The notes under the pieces were generated by a model. That model searched no databases. It was not told where the DNA came from and saw nothing but the letters and a program-made list of their open reading frames with translations. The translations under genes were made by a program, and so were the position numbers. 64,000 nucleotides of DNA from Lichenibacterium dinghuense (GTDB taxonomy: Bacteria; Pseudomonadota; Alphaproteobacteria; Rhizobiales; Beijerinckiaceae), in the NCBI RefSeq assembly GCF_021730615.1, contig NZ_JAJLMN010000001.1, positions 4,847,501 through 4,911,500 of the forward strand. Reading direction: 5' to 3'. Each line of letters starts with the position of its first letter. The first letter of the stretch is position 1. Positions 1-8,345 of the stretch are shown piece by piece.

Positions 1-138
1 CACACCCAGACGCCCGACGTGACGACGGTCTACCTCGTGGGCGGCTTCGAGCAGCGCGTCGCCGGCCGGTCCGAGGACGTGGCCCGCGCCATCGACGAGG
101 CCCAGCGCTCCCTGCGGGCGCCGGCGGACCGGGGCTGA
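1..138 (+). CDS. C-terminal end of an unidentified protein (5' partial)
   Basis: An open frame enters from the left edge and ends at a TGA at 136-138, giving 45 residues. The visible part contains VYLVGGFEQRVAGRSE followed by a short amphipathic helix with acidic and basic residues. Codon use is strongly GC-rich at third positions, as in the neighbouring genes, so it is probably a real gene end. The fragment is too short to assign a family, and no function is proposed. A small gene on the opposite strand ends 5 bp away, so the two are convergent. Confidence 0.5.
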   Translation, partial: HTQTPDVTTVYLVGGFEQRVAGRSEDVARAIDEAQRSLRAPADRG

Positions 139-142
139 AGGA

Positions 143-310
143 TCAGCGGCGCCGCGCCGCGATCCTGACGCCCCAGATCGCGGACACGAAGCATCCGACC
201 GCGAGCGCCAGACCTCCGACCGCCACCTCGGTCCAACTGGTGAGCGGGCCGGTGCCGTAGAAGGTGAGCCAGAACCAGCCGAGCCCTATGAGGGCGGCCA
301 AGTCTCTCAT
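143..310 (-). CDS. Small two-helix membrane protein, 55 aa, function unknown
   Basis: ATG at 310 and TGA at 143 give a 55-residue protein. It begins MRDLAALIGLGWFWLTFYG and has two hydrophobic stretches (about residues 4-18 and 28-49) separated by a short polar turn, ending in AARRR, a positively charged tail that would stay in the cytoplasm. This is the layout of a small inner-membrane hairpin protein. No family is recognised. It lies downstream of hpnG on the same strand, about 100 bp away, and could be cotranscribed with the hopanoid genes. Confidence 0.5.
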   Translation of the reverse strand: MRDLAALIGLGWFWLTFYGTGPLTSWTEVAVGGLALAVGCFVSAIWGVRIAARRR

Positions 311-410
311 CGACGCGTCCTCGCGATGCCGGGATCAGCCCCGGTCTCCGACAGTGCGGCCGGGGCGGCGCGGAGGCAAGGGGCGGCGGACAGCCGGGCT
401 CGTCCGCTCT

Positions 411-1160
411 TCAGGCGGCGCCGGGCTCCGCGGCCTCGGGGCCCGCCCGCGCGGGATCGGGCCGCTGGACCGCGACGTCCTGGCTCTGCGCGCCGGCTTC
501 GAAGAGCGGCGCCAGGGCGGCGCGGCTCGCCCGCAGCGCCGCGAAGGCCGCGCGCGCGTCGAGCCCCGTGCGGAGCAGCGCGGGAAGCTGTCGCGGCCGC
601 CCGGCGAGCGAGCGCAGCACGGCGCCGAGGTCCGCGGTGCCGTCCGGCCGCATGCCCACCAGCGCCGCCGGCGGCAGCGACCGCTCGGCGGGGTCGGCCA
701 CGACGCGCAGCGCCGCGAAGGGCACGCCGTGCAGCGCGGCGAGGCGCGCGGCGACGTGGGATTCCATGTCGACCGCCGCGGCGCCCGTGCGGCCGCGCAG
801 CGCGGCCTTGTCGCCGGCACCGGCCGCGGGCACGTCCACGCCGGCGAGGTCCGCGCGCCGGGCGCCCGGCAGCAGGGCCGCCAGCCGGTCGCACCAGTCC
901 ACGTCCGCCGTCAGGCGCTCCGCCCCGTCGTGGACGCCGCGCGCGATCAGCACGGTGCCGGGCGCGAGGCCGGGCTCGAGGCCGCCCGCGATGCCGAAGG
1001 ACACCACCGCGCGCGCGCCGCGCCGGAGCGCCGCCTCGACCATCGAGGCCAGGCGCGCGGCGTCGCCGCCCCCCGCCAGGGCGACCACGCCCGTGCCGGA
1101 GGCGATGCGCGCCTCGGCGCGCAGCCCCGTGACGAGGATCGCCGGCGGCTGGCCGATCAC
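411..1160 (-). CDS. hpnG: Hopanoid-associated nucleoside phosphorylase/nucleosidase HpnG
   Basis: This 249-residue protein of the purine nucleoside phosphorylase/MTA-SAH nucleosidase fold has a glycine-rich SFGIAGGLEPGLAPG segment near residue 57 and the family's AAVDMESHVAA motif in the middle, where the Glu contacts the ribose. HpnG removes adenine from adenosylhopane to give ribosylhopane, the step that leads to bacteriohopanetetrol and extended hopanoids. The GTG start overlaps the TGA of the upstream squalene-hopene cyclase gene (GTGA), so the two are translationally coupled, which supports the hopanoid role. The assignment rests mainly on this context; a generic phosphorylase of the family would look similar. 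Other hpn genes are not in the window. Confidence 0.85.
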   Translation of the reverse strand: MIGQPPAILVTGLRAEARIASGTGVVALAGGGDAARLASMVEAALRRGARAVVSFGIAGGLEPGLAPGTVLIARGVHDGAERLTADVDWCDRLAALLPGARRADLAGVDVPAAGAGDKAALRGRTGAAAVDMESHVAARLAALHGVPFAALRVVADPAERSLPPAALVGMRPDGTADLGAVLRSLAGRPRQLPALLRTGLDARAAFAALRASRAALAPLFEAGAQSQDVAVQRPDPARAGPEAAEPGAA

Positions 1161-3181
1161 ATGCCCACCATGACGGTGCGCGAGTTCGAGTGCTTGAGAT
1201 TGCGGTAGCGCGCCATCGCCCACAGCGGGAAGAACTTCGGGTAGCCGAGGTAGCGGAGGTAGAAGACGCGCGGGAAGCCGGTGCCGGTGAACAGCTCCTC
1301 GGGCCAGAACCCGTCCGGCATCTGCGTGGCGCGCAGGTAGGCGACGCCGCGCTCGACCGCGGGGTGGTCGACCTCGCCGGCCGCCATCAGGGCGATCACC
1401 GCCCAGGCGGTCTGCGACGCGGTGCTGGGCGCGGGGCTGTAGCCCTTGTAGTCGAGCTCGTAGCCCTTGTCGTCCTCGCCCCAGCCGCCGTCGGTGTTCT
1501 GGATCTTCAGGAGCCACGCCACGGCGCGCCGCACCGGCGCGGCCTCGGCGGGGACGCCGGCGGCGTTCAGCGCGCAGAGCACCGACCAGGTGCCGTAGAC
1601 GTAGTTGAAGCCCCAGCGCCCATACCAGCCACCCTCGGGGTGCTGCTCGGCCAGGAGGAAGTCGATGCCGCGCTTCATCGCCGGGCTGTCCGCCGGCGTC
1701 TCGCCGAGCTGCGCCAGCATGGACACGACGCGCGCCGTCACGTCCGAGGTCGGCGGGTCGAGCAGGGCGCCGTGGTCCGCGAAGGGGATGTAGTTCAGGT
1801 AGGTGGAGGTGTTGTCGGCGTCGAAGGCGGCCCAGCCGCCGTTCTTCGACTGCAGGCCCACGACCCACTCGCGGGCGCGGGCGATCGACTCGTCGAAGCC
1901 GGCCTCGCCCGACTGCGACCGCGCGCGGTCCATCGCCATCACGACGACGGCGGTGTCGTCGAGGTCGGGGTAGTGGTCGTTGCGGTACTGAAAGGCCCAT
2001 CCGCCGGGGCGAACGTCGGGCCGCCGCTCGGCCCAGTCGCCCTTCACGTCGAGCACCTGCAGCGGCTTCAGCCAGGCGAGGCCGCGGTCGGCCGCCGCGG
2101 CGTGGCCGCCGCCGGCCTCGATCAGCGCGTGGGCCGAGAGCGCCGTGTCCCACACGGGCGACAGCGCGGGTTGGCAGAAGGCTTCCTCGCCCTTGACGGC
2201 GAGGAGCTTGTCCACGGCGGCGCGGGCCAGCACGGCGTCGGGATGGTCGTCCGGCACGCCCAGCACGCGGAACATCATCACCGTGTTGGCCATGGCGGGA
2301 TAGATGGCGCCGAGCCCGTCCTCGCCGTTGAGCCGCGCCCGCACGAAGGCCACGGCCTTGTCGATGGCGCTCTGGCGCGTGCCGCGCGGGAAGTAGGGCT
2401 CCGCCGCCTGCAGCACCTTGTCGAGCGCGCCGAAGATGACGCCCCAGCCGCCGACCTGGTTGTTGCCCTTGGGCCAGATGCGGACGCGCTCCGGCGGCGT
2501 GACGAAGAGCTCCGGGATGTCGACGCCGCGCGGGTTCGCGCCGCGGGGCTTCAGCGCCATCAGCACCAGCAGCGGCACGAGCGTGTCGCGCGCCCAGTAC
2601 GAGATCCGATAGATGTGGAACGGGAACCACGAGGGCGCGTTCATGATCTCGATCGGCATGGCCGGGACCGCGCGCCACGGCACCATCCCGAACAGCGCGA
2701 GGGTCGTGCGGGTGAAGACGTTGGACTGCGCCGCGCCGCCCGCCGCCAGGATGGCGTCCCGCGCGCGCAGCATGTGGGGCGCGTCCGCACCGTCGCCGAT
2801 CATGCGCAGCGCCGCGTAGGCCTTGACGCTGGCCGACACGTTGAGGGCGCCGCCGCGCAGCAGCGGCCATCCGCCGTGCGCTTCCTGGGTGCGGCGCAGG
2901 TAGGCGCCGATCTTGTTCTCGATCGCGTCGTGCCCCTCGCCGAGGAAGTGCCGCAGCATGACGTATTCGGCCGGGATGGTGGCGTCCGCCTCGAGGTCGA
3001 AGGCGAAGTGCCCGTCCCCGCGCTGCTCGCGGCGGAGCGCCTCGGCGGCGCGGTCTATGGCGAGGTCGAGGTCGTCGATGACCGAAGCCGGGACGGCAGG
3101 CTCGTGGACGGCTACGGCGGCAAGCGGCATGAACGGCTGGAACTCGGCTTCGGTTCTCGCGAGAATGCGTCGGAAAGGCAT
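1157..3181 (-). CDS. shc: Squalene-hopene cyclase
   Basis: This enzyme cyclises squalene to hopene and diplopterol at the membrane surface. The 674-residue protein has the catalytic acid motif DLDD (residues 406-409), the equivalent of DXDD, and several QW-type repeats with Gly-Gly-Trp cores, such as KNGGWAAFDADN and NTDGGWGEDDKGYELDYKG. Length is normal for the family. The start is uncertain: ATG 3181 (used here) and ATG 3130 both lack a good ribosome site, and the shorter form would be 657 residues. hpnG follows with a 4-bp overlap. A fosmidomycin-resistance-type exporter is divergent across the ~230 bp upstream region, so both may share a bidirectional promoter region. Confidence 0.95.
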   Translation of the reverse strand: MPFRRILARTEAEFQPFMPLAAVAVHEPAVPASVIDDLDLAIDRAAEALRREQRGDGHFAFDLEADATIPAEYVMLRHFLGEGHDAIENKIGAYLRRTQEAHGGWPLLRGGALNVSASVKAYAALRMIGDGADAPHMLRARDAILAAGGAAQSNVFTRTTLALFGMVPWRAVPAMPIEIMNAPSWFPFHIYRISYWARDTLVPLLVLMALKPRGANPRGVDIPELFVTPPERVRIWPKGNNQVGGWGVIFGALDKVLQAAEPYFPRGTRQSAIDKAVAFVRARLNGEDGLGAIYPAMANTVMMFRVLGVPDDHPDAVLARAAVDKLLAVKGEEAFCQPALSPVWDTALSAHALIEAGGGHAAAADRGLAWLKPLQVLDVKGDWAERRPDVRPGGWAFQYRNDHYPDLDDTAVVVMAMDRARSQSGEAGFDESIARAREWVVGLQSKNGGWAAFDADNTSTYLNYIPFADHGALLDPPTSDVTARVVSMLAQLGETPADSPAMKRGIDFLLAEQHPEGGWYGRWGFNYVYGTWSVLCALNAAGVPAEAAPVRRAVAWLLKIQNTDGGWGEDDKGYELDYKGYSPAPSTASQTAWAVIALMAAGEVDHPAVERGVAYLRATQMPDGFWPEELFTGTGFPRVFYLRYLGYPKFFPLWAMARYRNLKHSNSRTVMVGM

Positions 3182-3408
3182 TCCACGCCGGATTCGGACC
3201 GACAAGCCGAAACGCGGGCCGCGAGTCCGATGGGCGGCCCACGTGTCCTGTGGGTGACAACGCGCCGTCCCGGCCCCGCGCGCCATGCGTGCAGGACGGC
3301 ATGGCTGCCGTGCATGCAGTTTCGGCGCTGGCTCACCGGCGGTCCGGGGCGCTACAACGCCCGTCTGAATCGTCGGACGACGCCGTGTCGTCCTTCGGGG
3401 AGGGCGCC

Positions 3409-4632
3409 ATGGACGACAGAGTGGGAAACCCGGCACTGGCCGGGTCCGGCCCGGCGACGGCATCCAGGGTGCGCCCCGTGATGGCGGTGCTCGGCGCGGC
3501 CGGCGCGTCGCACTGCATGAACGACCTGCTCCAGAGCCTGATCCCCGCCGTCTACCCGGTGCTGAAGTCGGAGTTCGCCCTGAGCTTCGGCCAGATCGGC
3601 CTCATCACGCTGACGTTCCAGCTCACGGCGTCGCTCCTGCAGCCCTTCGTCGGCGCCTACACCGACCGCAACCCGAAGCCCTATTCGCTGCCGCTCGGCA
3701 TGTGCGTGACGATGGCCGGGCTGGTGGTGCTCGCCTCGGCGCCGAACTTCGGCCTGATCCTGCTCGCGGCCGGCATGGTCGGGGTGGGCTCTTCGATCTT
3801 CCACCCCGAGGCGTCGCGCGTGGCGCGGCTCGCGTCCGGCGGGCGCTACGGCTTCGCGCAGTCGGTGTTCCAGGTCGGCGGCAACGGCGGCACGGCGCTC
3901 GGCCCGCTGCTCGCCGCCTTCGTTGTAGTACCGGACGGCCAGCGCTCCATCGCGTGGTTCGCGCTCGTGGCGCTGGCGGCGATCTTCGTTCTCACCGGCA
4001 TGAGCCGCTGGTACGCGGCGCACCTCGGCGCGGTGCGCCGGAAGGCCGTGACGTCGAGCGTCGAGGGCCTGCCCCGCCGCAAGGTGCTGATCGCCGTCTT
4101 CGTGCTGATGCTGCTCGTCTTCTCGAAGTACATCTACCTGTCGAGCCTGACGAGTTACTACACCTTCTACCTCATCAGCAAGTTCGGCCTGAGCAAGCAG
4201 GACGCGCTGGTGCACCTGTTCATCTTCCTCGGCGCGGTGGCGGTCGGCACGGCCGTCGGCGGGCCCATCGGCGACCGGATCGGCCGCAAGCCGGTGATCT
4301 GGTGCTCGATCCTGGGCGTGCTGCCCTTCACGCTGCTGCTCCCCTACGCCGACCTCACCTGGACCACGGTGCTGTCCGTGGTGATCGGCGTGGTTCTGGC
4401 CTCGGCCTTCTCGGCCATCCTGGTCTTCGCGCAGGAGATGATGCCGACCAAGGTGGGCATGATCTCGGGCCTGTTCTTCGGCTTCGCCTTCGGCATGGCG
4501 GGGCTCGGCGCCGCGGTGCTGGGCCTCTTCGCAGACCAGTTCGGCATCGTCGCCGTCTACCGGATCTGCTCGTTCCTGCCGGTGCTGGGCCTGCTCACCT
4601 GGTTCCTGCCGAACGTCAGCGAGAAGCGCTGA
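3409..4632 (+). CDS. fsr: MFS exporter of the fosmidomycin-resistance (Fsr) family
   Basis: This 407-residue major facilitator protein has about 12 hydrophobic segments. The Fsr signature is visible: GVGSSIFHPEASRVARLASG, then FAQSVFQVGGNGG, and a MFS loop motif GGPIGDRIGRKP between the halves. The start at 3409 follows a strong GGGGAGG site; longer frames to 3250 have no such site. The family exports fosmidomycin, an inhibitor of the MEP isoprenoid pathway, though the natural substrate is usually unknown. Its divergent position next to hopanoid genes is suggestive but does not prove an isoprenoid-related job. Confidence 0.85.
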   Translation: MDDRVGNPALAGSGPATASRVRPVMAVLGAAGASHCMNDLLQSLIPAVYPVLKSEFALSFGQIGLITLTFQLTASLLQPFVGAYTDRNPKPYSLPLGMCVTMAGLVVLASAPNFGLILLAAGMVGVGSSIFHPEASRVARLASGGRYGFAQSVFQVGGNGGTALGPLLAAFVVVPDGQRSIAWFALVALAAIFVLTGMSRWYAAHLGAVRRKAVTSSVEGLPRRKVLIAVFVLMLLVFSKYIYLSSLTSYYTFYLISKFGLSKQDALVHLFIFLGAVAVGTAVGGPIGDRIGRKPVIWCSILGVLPFTLLLPYADLTWTTVLSVVIGVVLASAFSAILVFAQEMMPTKVGMISGLFFGFAFGMAGLGAAVLGLFADQFGIVAVYRICSFLPVLGLLTWFLPNVSEKR

Positions 4633-4639
4633 CCTGCCG

Positions 4640-4831
4640 TCAAAGCTGCGGCTTGCAGAGCGCGTCGCCGATCATGCAGGGCCACCAGCGGGGCTGGCCG
4701 TTGGTGCGGCTGAGCGCCACCGGCGGCGGCCGGTCGGGCGTGACATAGTTCGGACCCGTCGCGCAGCCGCCGAGGGCGGAGGCCAGGCCGAGGGCCGAGG
4801 CGGCCAGGAGGGGGATTCGGGAGCGCCGCAT
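4640..4831 (-). CDS. Small lipoprotein, 63 aa, function unknown
   Basis: The protein starts MRRSRIPLLAASALGLASA and has a lipobox LGGC at about residues 20-23, so the mature lipoprotein would begin at that Cys and carry only about 40 residues. It holds PNYVTPDRPPP, a motif also seen near the mature N-terminus of several outer-membrane lipoproteins, and ends with two Cys and KPQL. ATG 4831 is chosen over ATG 4843 because GGAG sits 6 nt before it. It is convergent with the fsr-type gene (7 bp between stops). Function not recognised; probably an envelope protein. Confidence 0.7.
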   Translation of the reverse strand: MRRSRIPLLAASALGLASALGGCATGPNYVTPDRPPPVALSRTNGQPRWWPCMIGDALCKPQL

Positions 4832-4856
4832 GCGCGGCTCCATTCGCTTACGGATT

Positions 4857-4931
4857 TGGCTGGGGCGGGAGGGTTCGAACCTCCGAATGGCGGAATCAAA
4901 ATCCGCTGCCTTACCACTTGGCTACGCCCCA
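4857..4931 (-). tRNA. trnQ: tRNA-Gln (anticodon TTG), CCA encoded
   Basis: Read on the minus strand, the 75-nt segment starts TGGGGCG, pairing with CGCCCCA at the 3' end, followed by G and an encoded CCA. The anticodon stem GCGGA/TCCGC holds the loop TTTTGAT, giving anticodon TTG (reads CAA, and CAG by wobble). The T arm GGAGG-TTCGAAC-CCTCC is perfect. There is no intron. It stands alone, with no neighbouring tRNA. Confidence 0.97.
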
Positions 4932-4965
4932 ACTGGACCAAGGGACCCATGGTCTCTTCGATGTA

Positions 4966-4994
4966 GGTATACGGAGCGGTAGCCGCGTAAGCAA
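4966..4994 (-). promoter_or_regulatory. Predicted sigma-70-type promoter of tRNA-Gln
   Basis: On the minus strand TTGCTT is followed after exactly 17 nt by TATACC, about 35 nt before the first base of tRNA-Gln. Spacing and position fit a housekeeping promoter. This is read by eye only. Confidence 0.45.
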
Positions 4995-5312
4995 GCGTTC
5001 GTTTAGGACCGAGCAGAGCGTGGAATCACAACCCTTACAGGGTGTTAGCTTTGCCTTCGCCAAGGCGTGGGTGGTAATGACATGGGCGCGAGCCGTTCTG
5101 CCATGGGCGCAGCCCTCGGCGGGTTTTACCCTTCTGGCAACGCTTTGCTGCAGCGACGCGTTCGGGTTCGATGGAGCGGGCCAGTCGCAGCTGGGCCGCC
5201 TCTCCGGAAGTGGTGTCGGTGTTCGAGGGGCGAGGACGCCCGTGCACGAGACTGGGTCGATCCCTGTCCGCGCGCGACATTCCCCACGCCGACCGAGCCG
5301 GCGCGGATGCGG
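4995..5312. other. Intergenic stretch with no gene recognised
   Basis: Between the tRNA promoter and the stop of the broken EamA gene there are about 320 bp. Frames that cross it have poor codon structure and no convincing ribosome sites. No hairpin followed by a T run was seen. It may contain only the end of the EamA transcript. Confidence 0.4.
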
Positions 5313-6176
5313 TCAGGCCGGGCGGAGCAGGCGCGTCACGTCGGGCGCGAGGTGCCACAGCAGCGCGGACACTACCACGGCGCCGCCCGCCACCGTCGGC
5401 AGGCCGGGGTCCTCGCCGAAGATCAGCCACACGAGCCCGGGGCCGGACGCGACGTCGAGCATGCTGATCAGGCCGACCTCGGCGGCGGGGATGCGGCGGG
5501 CGCCGGCCATGTAGAGCGCCATGGCGAGGCCGATCGTCAGCACGCCGAAGGCCGCCAGGAGGGCGAGCTCCGGCCCGCTCACCGCCACCCGCGGCGCCAG
5601 CGCGAAGCCGACCGCGGCGCTCAGCGCCGTGCCGAGCGTATAGACGGCGTTGCCGGCGCGCGCGCCCCGGCGGGCATGGACCAGGATCACCGCCACGCCG
5701 ACGTTCATGCCGAGCGCGAAGGCCATGCCGGCGAGGCGGGAGCCGTGCCCGGCGCTGCCCGCCACCATGAGGGCGACGCCGGCGAGCGCCACCCCGCCCG
5801 CGACCATCAGGCGGCGGTCCGGCACTTCCCCCAGCCAGACCCGGGCCACGAGGGCGGTGACGAAGGGCATGGTGGCGTAGACCACCATGACGTCGGCGAC
5901 CGTGGTGAGCTTCAGGGCGAAGAGGTAGCAGACGCTCGACAGCGCCGTCGGCACCGTGAGGACCAGCGCGCCCGGCGGCACCGCGAAGGCGCCGAGGACG
6001 TCCCGGCCGTTCTCGACCCCCATCCAGGCCAGCATGAAGCCCGTGCCGAAGACGGCGCGCTAGGCCAGGATGGTCCAGGGATCGAGCGGCAGCGCGTGGG
6101 TGAACAGGCCCGCCGTGCTGTAGATCAGCCCCGCGACCAGCACCAACGCGATGCCGGCGCCCCGCCCGTCCGCCAT
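5313..6176 (-). pseudogene. EamA/DMT-family permease gene interrupted by an in-frame amber codon
   Basis: The frame from ATG 6176 to TGA 5313 encodes a drug/metabolite transporter of 287 positions with about ten hydrophobic helices in two EamA repeats. It is interrupted once, by TAG at 6060-6062. The peptide around it reads DPWTILA-stop-RAVFGTGFM; relatives carry a Trp there (the common WTxLxWR pattern of the first EamA repeat), so a single TGG-to-TAG change would explain the break. The remainder from ATG 6035 (240 residues) would lack the first helix and is unlikely to insert properly. No other lesion is visible, so the mutation is recent, or it is a sequencing error. Confidence 0.8.
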
Positions 6177-6239
6177 GGCCGACCTTCCCGGTTCACCCCG
6201 GCCGCGCGGAGATGGGCGGCGGAGCGAGGCCCGACGCTA

Positions 6240-8276
6240 TCACAGGTCCTTCATCAAGCGCATCGCGTCGTAGATCGCCGCGTGGATGTTGCGGCCCGCC
6301 ACGGCGTCGCCGACGCGGAACAGCCGGTAGCGCCCCTCCGGGTTGCGCGCCACGCTCTGGGGCCGGCCGGCAAGCAGCGCCGCGTGATCGACCTCGCCGA
6401 GGTTGGCCGAGCCAGGCTTCAGCGCGAAATACAGCTCGTCGAGCGGCGCCGTGCCGTGCTCGACCACGACCTGGTCGGCCTCCTTCTCCACCCAGCGCCG
6501 GCCGTAGTCGTCGAAGAACCGCGCCACGACGCGGTTGCCGCGCCGCTCCAGGCCCTTCAGGCGCAGGTTCAGCGTCACCGCGGCGCCGGCCTCGCTGAGC
6601 GCGCGGAAGTAGGCCGGGTAGCTCGTGCCGCCGATGTCGGGCGCGAGCGTGCGCTCGGGCGTCACCACCTCCAGGGCCGCGCCGCTGCCGGCCACGAACT
6701 CCGCCGCGGTCATGCCGGGATGGGCGCCGTCGCCGTCGTAGACGATCACCGAGGCGGCGGGCCGCACGGCGCCGGACAGCAGGTCCCAGCCCGAGGTGGC
6801 CAGCGCCGCCCCGTCGCCGAGGAAGCCGGTGTCGGGCAGCCCGCCCGTCGCCACCACCACGACGTCCGGCTCCTCGGCGAGCACGTCCGCGGCCTCGGCG
6901 TAGGTGTCGAAGCGAAAGGCGACGCCGTGGCGCTCGCATTCGCTCATGCGCCAGTCGACGATGCCGAGGATCTCGCGGCGGCGCTTCAGCGCGGCGGCGA
7001 GGCGCACCTGCCCGCCGGGCTGCGCCGCGGCTTCGAGCACGGTCACCGCGTGGCCGCGCTCGCCCGCGACCCGCGCGGCTTCCAGCCCGCCCGGCCCCGC
7101 GCCCACCACCACGATGCGCCGGCGCGGGCCGGCCGACCGCGGCACGACGTGGGGCACGGAGCCCTCGCGCCCCGTGGCGGCGTTGTGGATGCAGACCGCC
7201 TGGCCGGAATAGATCGAGTCGATGCAGTAGCCCATGCCGACGCAGGGGCGGATCGCGCCCTCGCGCCCCTCCGCGATCTTGCGGGCGATGTGCGGGTCGG
7301 CGAGGTGGGCGCGCGTCATGCCCACCATGTCGAGCTTGCCGCTCCGAATCGCGTGGCGCGCCGTCGCGACGTCCTGGATGCGGGCGGCGTGGAAGGTCGG
7401 CAGGCGCGTCGCCGCCCGGACCTCGCCGGCGAAGTCGAGGTGCGGCGCCGACCGCGCGCCCATGTTGGGGATGACGTGGCTCAGCCCCTCCTCGGTGTCG
7501 ATGTGGCCGCGGATGACGTTGACGAAGTCGATCAGCCCCGAGGCCGTGAGCCGCCCCGCGATGCCGAGGCCCTCCTCGCGGGTGAGGCCGCCCTCCTGGT
7601 CCTCGTCCGCCACGGCGCGCACGCCGACGACGAAGTCCGGCCCTACGCGCTCGCGGATGGCGGCGAGCACCTCCAGGCCGAAGCGCAGGCGGTTGTCGAG
7701 GCTCCCGCCGTAGCGGTCGTCGCGGTGGTTGGTGAGCGGCGACCAGAACTGGTCGACGAGGTGGCCGTAGGCTTCGACCTCGATGCCGTCGAGGCCGGCC
7801 GCCTTCGCGCGCTCGGCCGCGTCGGCGTAGTCGGCCACCACGCGGGCGATGTCCCAGTCCTCCATGGCCTTCGGGGACGCGCGGTGGGCGGGCTCGCGGA
7901 CGCCGGACGGCGCCAGCACGGGCAGCCAGTCGGCCTTGGCCCATGTCGTGCGGCGGCCGAGGTGCGTGATCTGGATCATCACGGCGGCGCCGTGGCCGTG
8001 GACGTCGTCGGCCAGCTCGGAAAGCCAGCGCACCACCTCGTCGCGGTAGAGCAGGATGTTGCCGAAGGCCTGCGGGCTGTCCGGCGCCACCACGGCCGAG
8101 CCGCCGATCACGGTGAGCGCGATGCCGCCGCGCGCCTTCTCGGAATGGTAGAGCCGGTAGCGGTCCTTCGGCATCCCGTCCTCGGTGTAGGCGGGCTCGT
8201 GCGCGGTGGACAGCAGGCGGTTGCGCAGGGCGAGGTGCTTGAGCCGGAAGGGCTGGAGCAGGGGATCGGCGGACAT
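6240..8276 (-). CDS. Old-yellow-enzyme-type NADH:flavin oxidoreductase with FAD domain (N-methylproline demethylase-like)
   Basis: The 678-residue protein has two parts. Residues 1 to about 360 form an FMN TIM barrel (NRLLSTAHEPAY, QITHLGRR, EVEAYGHLVDQFWSPLTNHR). The C-terminal half has a dinucleotide motif, VVVGAGPGGLEAARVAGERG. Between them an iron-sulfur segment reads CVGMGYC, then CIHNAATGRE. The order matches trimethylamine/dimethylamine dehydrogenase and 2,4-dienoyl-CoA reductase; the details suggest the group that demethylates N-methylproline (stachydrine breakdown), but that is inference. One of the four usual cluster cysteines is replaced by Met. GAGGAAG precedes the ATG. The nearby carnitine/betaine genes make an N-methylated amine a reasonable substrate class. 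Confidence 0.8.
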   Translation of the reverse strand: MSADPLLQPFRLKHLALRNRLLSTAHEPAYTEDGMPKDRYRLYHSEKARGGIALTVIGGSAVVAPDSPQAFGNILLYRDEVVRWLSELADDVHGHGAAVMIQITHLGRRTTWAKADWLPVLAPSGVREPAHRASPKAMEDWDIARVVADYADAAERAKAAGLDGIEVEAYGHLVDQFWSPLTNHRDDRYGGSLDNRLRFGLEVLAAIRERVGPDFVVGVRAVADEDQEGGLTREEGLGIAGRLTASGLIDFVNVIRGHIDTEEGLSHVIPNMGARSAPHLDFAGEVRAATRLPTFHAARIQDVATARHAIRSGKLDMVGMTRAHLADPHIARKIAEGREGAIRPCVGMGYCIDSIYSGQAVCIHNAATGREGSVPHVVPRSAGPRRRIVVVGAGPGGLEAARVAGERGHAVTVLEAAAQPGGQVRLAAALKRRREILGIVDWRMSECERHGVAFRFDTYAEAADVLAEEPDVVVVATGGLPDTGFLGDGAALATSGWDLLSGAVRPAASVIVYDGDGAHPGMTAAEFVAGSGAALEVVTPERTLAPDIGGTSYPAYFRALSEAGAAVTLNLRLKGLERRGNRVVARFFDDYGRRWVEKEADQVVVEHGTAPLDELYFALKPGSANLGEVDHAALLAGRPQSVARNPEGRYRLFRVGDAVAGRNIHAAIYDAMRLMKDL

Positions 8277-8345
8277 GGATGAGCCTTCCTCGTCAGCGGT
8301 CGTCGCCCGCGTGCACGCCTGCGCGGGGACGAGCGGTGGTGCGGC

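Noticed and set aside
5067-8282. A plus-strand open frame of over 1000 codons
   Set aside because: It lies opposite the flavoprotein gene, is full of Arg/His/Ala-Gly runs, and has no family motifs; a shadow typical of very GC-rich DNA.
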